Shown here in pieces: positions 1 through 6,997 of a stretch of 45,315 nt of DNA. Positions within the stretch are counted from its first letter, which is position 1. Each line of letters starts with the position of its first letter. Source of the DNA: an uncultured Spartobacteria bacterium. GTDB taxonomy: Bacteria; Verrucomicrobiota; Verrucomicrobiia; Chthoniobacterales; Chthoniobacteraceae. The position numbers and the translations under genes were made by a program. The notes below the pieces were generated by a model that was not told where the DNA came from, ran no database searches, and saw nothing but the letters and a program-made list of their open reading frames with translations. Location: assembly GCA_903929475.1 (NCBI GenBank), contig CAIYUV010000274.1:1-45315 (forward strand), read 5' to 3'.

Positions 1-363
1 GAGTTCAAAGCGTTTATCCTGAAAGGGAATATCGTCACCCTCGCCGTTGCCTTCGTAATGGGTGTCGCATTCAGCTCACTCGTAACGTCCATCGTCCAGG
101 GCATCATCACACCGCTCGTCAATGCCATTGGCGGTAGTTCAAATGTTTCACTCCACATCGGCATCTTCAATGTGGGGATCATCCTCAGCGCCGCCATTAA
201 TTTTCTCGCAACCGCTGTAGCTGTGTTCTTCGTCGTCGTAAAGCCGGTGAACAAGCTCGTCTCGCTCACTGAAAAACCAAAAGACCCCAACGCTCCAACT
301 CCTCCGCCACCAGCGACGCTCGACGATGTCGTGGCTGCACTGAAGGACTTGAAGAAGCAGTAA
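1..363 (+). CDS. mscL: MscL large-conductance mechanosensitive channel (5' end cut by window)
   Basis: The frame is open from the first base, so the first few residues lie outside the window; 120 residues are visible, against about 130-150 for the family. The visible part begins EFKAFILKGN and runs into the glycine/alanine-rich pore helix TM1 (VTLAVAFVMGVAFSSLV), a short periplasmic loop, then TM2 (about FNVGIILSAAINFLATAVAVFFVVV). A proline-rich linker precedes the C-terminal amphipathic helix (LDDVVAALKDLKK). MscL forms a pentameric inner-membrane pore that opens under membrane tension and protects against osmotic downshock. A strong terminator follows, so the gene seems to end its own transcript. 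Identification is by motif and topology and is secure. Confidence 0.93.
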   Translation, partial: EFKAFILKGNIVTLAVAFVMGVAFSSLVTSIVQGIITPLVNAIGGSSNVSLHIGIFNVGIILSAAINFLATAVAVFFVVVKPVNKLVSLTEKPKDPNAPTPPPPATLDDVVAALKDLKKQ

Positions 364-381
364 ACAATTCCCACCACCCCG

Positions 382-427
382 CAACCGGGCGGCGCTCCAC
401 TACGAAGCGCCGCCCGGTTGTCTTTGT
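382..427 (+). terminator. Rho-independent terminator of mscL
   Basis: A perfect 15-bp G+C-rich stem (382-396 paired with 406-420) with a 9-nt loop is followed by a T-rich tail (tctttgt). It lies 19 bp after the mscL stop codon. It is the cleanest intrinsic terminator in the window. The rest of 364-539 holds no recognisable gene. Confidence 0.85.
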
Positions 428-539
428 AGCAAAAGCATCCATCCACGCCTTCGCACTTGCCGCAGGAAAATCCGTCGCTTACACGCTGACGCTCCCGCGA
501 TGAACGCGGGCATTTTCAAACCAAACACCTACCCACACT

Positions 540-1703
540 ATGAGCAGAAAAATTCGTTACGGAATGGTCGGCGGCGGACGCGGCGCTTTCATCGGCGCAG
601 TGCATCGCATCGCCGCAGCCATGGATCAGCAAGTTGAACTCGTCTGCGGAACGTTCTCGTCCGACCCCGCACGCAGCAAAGCCAGCGGCGCAGATTTCTT
701 CCTCCCCGCGAATCGCTGCTACGGCACCTTCGAGGAAATGATCAAAGCCGAGGCAAAACTCCCGCTCGGCGAGCGCATGGATTTCGTTTCCATCGTCACT
801 CCAAACCACATGCACTTCCCGCCTGCGAAAATGGCGCTGGAGCACGGCTTCCACGTCCTCAGCGACAAGCCCGCCACGTTCAGCCTCGCGCAGGCAAAGA
901 AGCTCGCCGAGATCGTAATAAAGACCGGCCTCCTCTACGGCCTCACGCACAACTACACCGGCTACCCGCTCGTCAAACAGGCGCGCGAAATGGTTGCATC
1001 CGGCGCACTCGGAAAAATCCGCAAAGTCGTCGTCGAATATCCGCAAGGCTGGCTCGCCACGCGCCTCGAAGCCTCCGACCAAAAACAAGCCGCATGGCGC
1101 ACCGACCCCAAACGCAGCGGCGCCGCAGGCTGCATCGGCGACATCGGCACCCACGCCGAGAACCTCGCCGAATACATCACCGGCCTCCAAATCTCCGAAC
1201 TCGCCGCCGACCTCACCGCCTTCGTCAAAGGCCGCAAGCTCGACGACGACGGCAACGTGCTGCTGCGCTTCAAAGGCGGCGCGAAAGGCGTCCTCCACGC
1301 CTCGCAAATTTCCGTCGGCGAAGAAAACAACCTCAACATCCGCGTCTATGGCGAAAAAGGCGGACTCGAATGGCACCAGAACGAGCCAAACACCCTCCTC
1401 GTCAAATGGCTGGATCAGCCCATGCAAGTTTACCGCACCGCCAACGGCTACCTCGGCAAAGCCGCCCTCGCCGCAGGCCGCACGCCTCCCTCGCACCCCG
1501 AGGGCTACCTCGAAGCCTTCGCCAACATCTACCGCAACTTCGCCACCACCATCCGCGCCCGACTCGACGGCAAGAAACTGCCCAAAGGCGACCTCGCCCT
1601 CGACTACCCGAAAATCGAAGACGGCATCCGCGGCATGGCCTTCATCGAAGCCGTCGTCGCCTCCTCGAAAAGGAACGCCGCTTGGACAAAGCTCGACGTG
1701 TAG
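540..1703 (+). CDS. Gfo/Idh/MocA family NAD(P)-dependent oxidoreductase
   Basis: 387 residues, usual length for the family. The N-terminal Rossmann fold has the dinucleotide loop GMVGGGRGAFIG (about residues 8-19), followed by the SIVTPNHMHF strand and the SDKPAT motif (the EKP-type lysine motif with D in place of E). The C-terminal alpha/beta domain carries GDIGTHAENLAEY near residue 200, where the family usually has its catalytic Asp/His pair. Such enzymes oxidise or reduce sugars, inositols or their acids; the substrate cannot be told from sequence. No signal peptide is seen, so it is probably cytoplasmic. It is monocistronic: terminators lie on both sides. The start at 540 gives a Rossmann fold beginning at residue 5, as expected. 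Confidence 0.9.
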   Translation: MSRKIRYGMVGGGRGAFIGAVHRIAAAMDQQVELVCGTFSSDPARSKASGADFFLPANRCYGTFEEMIKAEAKLPLGERMDFVSIVTPNHMHFPPAKMALEHGFHVLSDKPATFSLAQAKKLAEIVIKTGLLYGLTHNYTGYPLVKQAREMVASGALGKIRKVVVEYPQGWLATRLEASDQKQAAWRTDPKRSGAAGCIGDIGTHAENLAEYITGLQISELAADLTAFVKGRKLDDDGNVLLRFKGGAKGVLHASQISVGEENNLNIRVYGEKGGLEWHQNEPNTLLVKWLDQPMQVYRTANGYLGKAALAAGRTPPSHPEGYLEAFANIYRNFATTIRARLDGKKLPKGDLALDYPKIEDGIRGMAFIEAVVASSKRNAAWTKLDV

Positions 1704-1726
1704 CCCGTTCGCCAAACTCAAAAAAC

Positions 1727-1764
1727 AAAGCGGAGCGGTCGCAATATCGCTCCGCTTTTTGTTT
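1727..1764 (+). terminator. Rho-independent terminator after the oxidoreductase gene
   Basis: An 11-bp stem (1727-1737 with 1748-1758), 10-nt loop, then a T-rich tract; it lies 24 bp after the stop codon. The following 1765-1977 contains no gene I can support and probably carries the lpxD promoter. Confidence 0.8.
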
Positions 1765-1977
1765 CTTAAGCGAACGTCCAATTCCGAGCCCCTCATCCAC
1801 TGGAATCCGCCGAACTGTAATAAATGTTTGTCCGGCCCTGCTCCTATCGGTCACCACGAACGCAGTGTGAAAACTCTACAGCGTCGCACTGCCGTGAAGT
1901 TGGGGCTCCAGCGAACAGCGGACTTTACTACGTCGCCCAAATCGCCAATCGTAAAGCAGTCGTAAATTATTTTTCCA

Positions 1978-2988
1978 ATGTTCACCGCTGCTGAACTTGC
2001 CAATCTCCTCGAAGGAGAAATCGTCGACGACCCCGCCACGCCGCTTCGCAGTTTCGCCCCCGCCGAAACCGCGCAACCCGGCGACCTGACCTTCGCAGAG
2101 AACGAAAATTATTTTGCAAAAGCCGAAGCCGGCTGTGCGTCCGCCGTGCTCGTAGGTAAAACCATTTTGACGAGCAACAAAGTTTTGATTCGCGTCGCCA
2201 ACCCGCGCCTCGCGTTTGCGAAAGTGTTACCTCTGTTTTTTCCCGACCCGAAGTTCCCGGCGGGCGTTCATCCCAGCGCGGTCATTGCTGCGACGGCACG
2301 CGTAGATGCGACCGCACACATCGGCCCGCACTGCGTTGTGGGCGATCACACGGTCGTCGGCGCGCGCGCTGTTTTGCAGGGCGGCAATCACATTGGCTCG
2401 GACTGCACGCTGGGCGATGACACAACTCTGTTTCCCAACGTGGTCGTCTATGCGCGGACGCAAATCGGCCAACGCGTGCGCATTCACGCCGGGGCAGTGA
2501 TTGGCGCGGATGGTTTTGGTTACGTTTTCAACGCGGGCGTTCACTGCAAAGTTCCGCAGGTCGGCCACGTCATCATCGGCGACGACGTGGAACTCGGTGC
2601 CGGCACGACGATTGATCGCGGCGCGCTAGGCGCGACAGTCATCGGGCGCGGCAGCAAAATTGATAACCTCGTTCAAATCGCTCATAACGTTGTCATCGGC
2701 GAGCATTGCATCTTGTGCGCGCAGACGGGCATTGCGGGCAGTGTAACGGTCGGTAAACACACTGTAATCGGCGGCCAAGTTGGTATCGCGGGGCATTTGA
2801 AAATCGGCAACCGAGTTACCATCGCCGCGCAAGCCGGCGTGATGCACGAGATTCCCGACGGTGCAAAGTTTTGGGGCACACCCGCGCAACCCGACAAGCA
2901 GACCAAACGGCAACTCATCACCATCCAGCAATTGCCAGAACTGATCCGCCGCGTGGCGAAGTTGGAAAAAGATTCAAAAGAAAAATAG
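1978..2988 (+). CDS. lpxD: UDP-3-O-(3-hydroxyacyl)glucosamine N-acyltransferase
   Basis: 336 residues, close to the usual ~340. The N-terminal uridine-binding domain (LADLLEGEIVDD-like start, then AQPGDLTFAENENYF) is followed from about residue 100 by a left-handed beta-helix of hexapeptide repeats (VIAATARVDATAHIGP and on). The catalytic-histidine signature QIAHNVVIGE is present, as is GGQVGIAGHLKIGN. LpxD transfers a 3-hydroxyacyl chain from acyl carrier protein to UDP-3-O-acyl-glucosamine, the third step of lipid A synthesis, in the cytoplasm. This shows that the host makes an LPS-type outer membrane. It stands alone here, not beside fabZ/lpxA as in proteobacteria. Confidence 0.95.
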   Translation: MFTAAELANLLEGEIVDDPATPLRSFAPAETAQPGDLTFAENENYFAKAEAGCASAVLVGKTILTSNKVLIRVANPRLAFAKVLPLFFPDPKFPAGVHPSAVIAATARVDATAHIGPHCVVGDHTVVGARAVLQGGNHIGSDCTLGDDTTLFPNVVVYARTQIGQRVRIHAGAVIGADGFGYVFNAGVHCKVPQVGHVIIGDDVELGAGTTIDRGALGATVIGRGSKIDNLVQIAHNVVIGEHCILCAQTGIAGSVTVGKHTVIGGQVGIAGHLKIGNRVTIAAQAGVMHEIPDGAKFWGTPAQPDKQTKRQLITIQQLPELIRRVAKLEKDSKEK

Positions 2989-3150
2989 CGGACGCTAGCT
3001 ACGGGGAGACTCGGCACCGACAATACACGGTCAGCAACTGGGTCTGGAGGAACCGAGGAAAAGCTGCTGGGAATTTGCTTTCGCGCCCACAACACAGGAA
3101 ACGATCAGAACGGGGATCAGCACCGGGCTTTCAGCCTTTTTCCAAATGTG

Positions 3151-3185
3151 CATACCAACCTTGAGCGTTGCCCAAGGCTGGTATG
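3151..3185. repeat. Hairpin between convergent lpxD and cysNC, possible dispersed palindrome or two-way terminator
   Basis: Two 13-nt arms (3151-3163 and 3173-3185) pair with one mismatch around a 9-nt loop. It lies in the 231-bp space between two genes that end toward each other, 35 bp from the cysNC stop. It could terminate transcription on either side, but the flanking T-run is weak. It may instead be a dispersed palindromic repeat. No gene is seen in 2989-3219. Confidence 0.5.
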
Positions 3186-3219
3186 AATTAGGACAGTCGG
3201 CCCTCAAACTCGCGCACAA

Positions 3220-5127
3220 TTAAATCTCGAATTCGGCGTCCACTTTGATGCGCTGCCGGAGGAAGACTAGAATCTGGGCGACGCTTTCGGCGACGCTTTG
3301 GTTGCCGGTGGCGACGGTGATTTCGGGGCTTTCGGGGGCTTCGTAGGGGGCGCTGATGCCGGTGAATTCTTTGATCTCGCCGGTGCGGGCTTTTTTGTAG
3401 AGGCCTTTGGGGTCGCGCTGTTCGCAGATTTCGAGGGGGGCGGCGACGTGGATTTCGTAGAAGTCCACACCGGCTTCGCAGGCGATGGTGCGGGCTTTGC
3501 GGCGGTCGGCTTGATACGGGGAGATGAATGCGGTGATGGCGACGACGCCTGCGCCGGCCATGAGTTTGGCGACTTCGGCGACGCGGCGGATGTTTTCGAC
3601 GCGGTCTTCGGGGGAGAAGCCGAGGTTGCTGTTGAGGCCGTGGCGGATGTTGTCGCCGTCGAGGATGTAGGTCTGGATGCCGAGGTTGAAGAGTTCGCGT
3701 TCGAGGGCGCGGGCGACGGTGCTTTTGCCGGAGCCGGAGAGGCCGGTGAGCCAGACGACTGCGCCTTTGTGGCCGTTGCGGGCGTAGCGTTGTTCGGGGG
3801 TGACGTTGCCTTCGCTCCAGAAGATGTTGGCGGATTTGGGCTGGGTGCGGTCGGAGTAGGTGCCGCCGAAGATGATGCCGCCGCCGCCGACTTGGCGTCC
3901 GTCGAGCAATACGAAGCGCCCGAGGAGGGCGTTGCGGTCGGCGTTGTCGAAGGCGAGTGCGCCGCGGACTTGGATGGTGACTTCGGCGACGTCGTTGCGG
4001 GCGATGTAGCCGCGGTCGCCGGGGAGGGCTTCGAGGGTGGAGGCGTCAATGATGCGCTCGATGCTGACGATTTCGGCGTCGAGTTCCTGTGTGGTGAGTT
4101 TCAGTTTGGTGCGCTGCCCGATGGCGAGGTTGCTTTTCCCCATCCAAAAGACGCGGGCTTTGAAACGGTTGGATTCGATGGGGGCGTCGGTCTGGTGCGA
4201 TGCGAGATGACCGCGCTCGATGAAGAGCTGCTCGGTGAGTGTGATGCCGACGCTTTCGCCGGCCTTCGCGCTGGTTTTCTCGGGGGCGTTCCAGACTTCG
4301 ATGCTTTTGATGACGCCGGTTTTGCTGCCGGGTGAGAAGATGAGGGTGTCGCCGACTTTCAATGAGCCGGCTTCGATGCGCCCGGCGAAGATACGGCGGT
4401 CGTCGAAGCGATAGACGTCCTGGATGGGGAAGCGGAGCGGGAGTTCGGTGAGGGATTTCGGCGGCTCGAAGGAATCGAGCGTGTCGGTGATGGTGGGGCC
4501 GGTATACCAAGGCATCGGGTTGGCGACGCCGAGGTCGCGGAGTGCGACGTTGGTGCCGTTGCGAGCGGAGACGGGAACGAACTGCCGCGCTTCCATGCCG
4601 ATTTCTTTGAGGAACGCGGTGTAGTCGCGCACGACTTGATCGAAAACCTCCTGCTTGTAGTCCACGAGGTCCATTTTGTTCACCGCGACGACGACCTGCT
4701 TGATGCCGAGCAAGGAGAGCAAATAGCCGTGACGCCGCGACTGCTCGCGGATGCCTTCGTTCGCCGCAATGAGGAGCACCGCCGCATCCGCGCTCGCCGC
4801 GCCGGTGATCATGTTTTTCAAAAACTCTTTGTGCCCCGGCGCATCAATGATCACGTAGGGGCGCTTGGCGGTCTTGAACTGAATCTGCGTCGTATCAATC
4901 GTGATGTTCTGCGCCTGCTCCTCCAGCAGCGCGTCGAGCAGGAAGGAGTATTCAAACTCCATGTTCTCCGCAGCGCACGCGGCCTGCATCTGTTCCACTT
5001 TGCCGTCAGGCAGCGATTTCGTGTCGTAGAAAATGCGGCCAATCAGCGTGGATTTGCCGTGGTCAACGTGGCCGACGAAAACAACGCGCAGGCGACGGGT
5101 TTGATCAATTGAGGACTGCTGTGTCAT
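3220..5127 (-). CDS. cysNC: Bifunctional sulfate adenylyltransferase subunit 1 / adenylylsulfate kinase (CysN-CysC fusion)
   Basis: 635 residues, as expected for NodQ/CysNC proteins. The N-terminal part is an EF-Tu-like GTPase with G1 GHVDHGKST (residues 19-27), DAPGH and NKMD; the middle holds the beta-barrel domains; the C-terminal ~180 residues are APS kinase with Walker [10 protein letters not shown] and the [10 protein letters not shown] motif. With CysD it makes APS from ATP and sulfate, driven by GTP hydrolysis, and then phosphorylates APS to PAPS. PAPS serves reductive sulfur assimilation or sulfotransferases. Its cysD partner lies upstream on the same strand but is separated by the opposite-strand FkbM gene. 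The start at 5127 places the P-loop at the usual distance from the N terminus. Confidence 0.95.
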   Translation of the reverse strand: MTQQSSIDQTRRLRVVFVGHVDHGKSTLIGRIFYDTKSLPDGKVEQMQAACAAENMEFEYSFLLDALLEEQAQNITIDTTQIQFKTAKRPYVIIDAPGHKEFLKNMITGAASADAAVLLIAANEGIREQSRRHGYLLSLLGIKQVVVAVNKMDLVDYKQEVFDQVVRDYTAFLKEIGMEARQFVPVSARNGTNVALRDLGVANPMPWYTGPTITDTLDSFEPPKSLTELPLRFPIQDVYRFDDRRIFAGRIEAGSLKVGDTLIFSPGSKTGVIKSIEVWNAPEKTSAKAGESVGITLTEQLFIERGHLASHQTDAPIESNRFKARVFWMGKSNLAIGQRTKLKLTTQELDAEIVSIERIIDASTLEALPGDRGYIARNDVAEVTIQVRGALAFDNADRNALLGRFVLLDGRQVGGGGIIFGGTYSDRTQPKSANIFWSEGNVTPEQRYARNGHKGAVVWLTGLSGSGKSTVARALERELFNLGIQTYILDGDNIRHGLNSNLGFSPEDRVENIRRVAEVAKLMAGAGVVAITAFISPYQADRRKARTIACEAGVDFYEIHVAAPLEICEQRDPKGLYKKARTGEIKEFTGISAPYEAPESPEITVATGNQSVAESVAQILVFLRQRIKVDAEFEI

Positions 5128-5205
5128 GGATTGGTGAGTGATTGATTTGGAAGAAAACGATTGTGGTGCTGACAGACAGCGGGCGCGCTGACATTCTGCG
5201 CGGCG

Positions 5206-5862
5206 ATGAATTTTCCGATCCGCATCCCAAGTCTGCGGCGAGTGCTCTTCCTCGTGAAATGCGCGCTCGTCGAGCGACGCTCCCGTTCACGACTCCGCGC
5301 CGCCGGCCTGCGCGAGGGCGACATCGCGATTGATTGCGGCGCAAACGTCGGCGAGATGACGGCGCTGATGCGGGCGAGCGGCGCGACGGTCCATGCGTTT
5401 GAGCCGAATCCGCACGCATTCGCCGCGCTGCAAAAACGTTTCGCGGGCGACGCTGGCGTGATTTGCCATCCGTGCGCCGTGTCCGACGCGCCCGGCACTG
5501 TGCGTCTTTTTCTCCACGTGAACTCGGGACAAAACCCGGTGTTTTGGTCGAACGGCTCGTCGCTGCTCGCGGAGAAGGGCAACGTCAGCAGGCAGGATTT
5601 TGTCGAGGTCGAGGCGGTGGATTTGAGCGCATTCATCGCATCACTTACGCAGCGCGTGAAGGTTCTGAAAATGGATGTCGAAGGCGTCGAGTGCCGCATC
5701 CTCCGGCATCTCATCGAAACCGGAATGATCGAGCGCATTGACCAGTTGTTTGTCGAGACGCACGACGAAAAAATCCCCGCAATCGCGGAGGAAACGCGTG
5801 CTCTGCGCGAACTGGTCCGCGCGCGTGGCTGGGAAAAGAAAATCGATCTCACGTGGGTCTGA
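5206..5862 (+). CDS. FkbM family SAM-dependent methyltransferase, antisense between cysD and cysNC
   Basis: 218 residues. SAM-binding motif I is [13 protein letters not shown] (about residues 44-56), followed by [26 protein letters not shown] and the FkbM-typical [16 protein letters not shown]. Family members methylate hydroxyls of polyketides, sugars or lipids; the target here is unknown. The gene is on the plus strand while cysD and cysNC are on the minus strand: its stop is 4 bp from the cysD stop and its start is 78 bp from the cysNC start. Any cysD-cysNC transcript must therefore run antisense through it. The ATG at 5206 leaves a basic N-terminal lead before the Rossmann fold. No clear ribosome-binding site is visible. 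Confidence 0.85.
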   Translation: MNFPIRIPSLRRVLFLVKCALVERRSRSRLRAAGLREGDIAIDCGANVGEMTALMRASGATVHAFEPNPHAFAALQKRFAGDAGVICHPCAVSDAPGTVRLFLHVNSGQNPVFWSNGSSLLAEKGNVSRQDFVEVEAVDLSAFIASLTQRVKVLKMDVEGVECRILRHLIETGMIERIDQLFVETHDEKIPAIAEETRALRELVRARGWEKKIDLTWV

Positions 5863-5866
5863 CGGC

Positions 5867-6814
5867 TCACATGAACCCTTTCGCGCGGAGTTTCTGCATC
5901 GCGTTGCGCTCGTGATGATCCTGTGCGCGACCTGCACGCTCGCTGGTTTTCGTGTTCGCGAGTTCCTCGATGATGCCGTCAATCGTGTCGGCTTCGCTTT
6001 CCACCGGCCCCGAAATCGGCCAGCAACCGAGTGAGCGGAAGCGATATTTGTTTCCGTCCTTGCCCTTGCGAGCGAAATACATCTGCGGAATCGGGATGCC
6101 CTCTTTTTGGATATACATCCAGATGTCGCGCTCCGTCCAATCGAGCAACGCCTGCACGCGCACATGTTCGCCCGGCGCGCACGAGGTGGTGAATTGATTC
6201 CAAAACTCCGGCGGCTGATCCTTGTAGTCCCACTCGAAATCCTTCGTGCGCGGTGAAAAATACCGTTCCTTCGCCCGAGTCGGATCTTCGTCGCGGCGGA
6301 TGCCCGTGATGAGCGCGTCCCACTGGTTCTCGGCCATCACCTGCTGCAAGGCCACGGTCTTCAACTCATGCGTCACCGTCACCGGGTCCGTCGTATCGTA
6401 GCCGATAGGACCGCGCTCCGCATAAGCTCCGCGACCCGCTCGCGCGTCCTCGTTGATTTTCACGATCAAATTCAGCCCGTGATACTCCACCGCCCAGTCG
6501 CGATACGCGATCATCTCCGGAAATTCATACGTCGTATCAATGTGCAAAAGCGGATAGGGAATGTGCCCACTAAACGCCTTGCGCGTCAGCCAAATCAACA
6601 CATTGGAATCCTTGCCCATGCTCCAGGGCATGCAGATTTTTTTGAAATGATGAAACGCCTCGCGGATGAGGAAAATGCTCTGCGCTTCAAGTGCGTCGAG
6701 ATGCGCCGCATCGCCGCGCGCGATTTTCTCCGGGAAAAATACCGGCGGCACATTCGGCACCGGAGCCGGGTAAAGTTTTGAGTATGCAGGATGGTCGCGA
6801 AAATCGAGATTCAT
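5867..6814 (-). CDS. cysD: Sulfate adenylyltransferase subunit 2 (CysD)
   Basis: 315 residues, typical of CysD. The PP-loop ATP pyrophosphatase motif reads PWSMGKDSNVLIWL (near residue 63), then HIDTTYEFPEM, GIRRDEDPTRAKER and the C-terminal RFRSLGCWPISGPVES signature. It forms the AMP-transferring half of ATP sulfurylase together with the CysN part of cysNC. It lies upstream of cysNC on the same strand but 739 bp away because of the inserted FkbM gene. A visibly A+T-rich region (6815-6990) precedes it and probably holds its promoter. Confidence 0.95.
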   Translation of the reverse strand: MNLDFRDHPAYSKLYPAPVPNVPPVFFPEKIARGDAAHLDALEAQSIFLIREAFHHFKKICMPWSMGKDSNVLIWLTRKAFSGHIPYPLLHIDTTYEFPEMIAYRDWAVEYHGLNLIVKINEDARAGRGAYAERGPIGYDTTDPVTVTHELKTVALQQVMAENQWDALITGIRRDEDPTRAKERYFSPRTKDFEWDYKDQPPEFWNQFTTSCAPGEHVRVQALLDWTERDIWMYIQKEGIPIPQMYFARKGKDGNKYRFRSLGCWPISGPVESEADTIDGIIEELANTKTSERAGRAQDHHERNAMQKLRAKGFM

Positions 6815-6880
6815 GGACGAAAGAACGCGGAGTGAAGCAGATTTATTTTGATTGTCTATCGGGGAAATGTGGTTTTGTAT

Positions 6881-6909
6881 ATCCTATTGATTACAAGAAT
6901 ATAGTGCAA
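6881..6909 (-). promoter_or_regulatory. Tentative sigma-70-like promoter of cysD
   Basis: On the minus strand TTGCAC (6909-6904) and TAGGAT (6886-6881) are separated by exactly 17 bp and end about 67 bp before the cysD start codon, in the most A+T-rich stretch of this part of the window. Agreement with the consensus is only partial (3/6 and 4/6), so this is a guess based on spacing and composition. Confidence 0.25.
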
Positions 6910-6997
6910 CATAGGAACGCCACGTTTTCGAATCAATGATGAGCACAAACGCAATTCCTCTTCCACTTCAGTCTTACACTGCAAACAAAAATGTCTG

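Noticed and set aside
516-1796. 426-codon minus-strand frame
   Set aside because: It is antisense to the Gfo/Idh/MocA gene, which has clear NAD-binding and catalytic motifs.
3031-3219. 62-codon minus-strand frame over the lpxD-cysNC intergenic hairpin
   Set aside because: It covers a hairpin and ends at the cysNC stop; no motif is recognised, and the sequence looks like a repeat.
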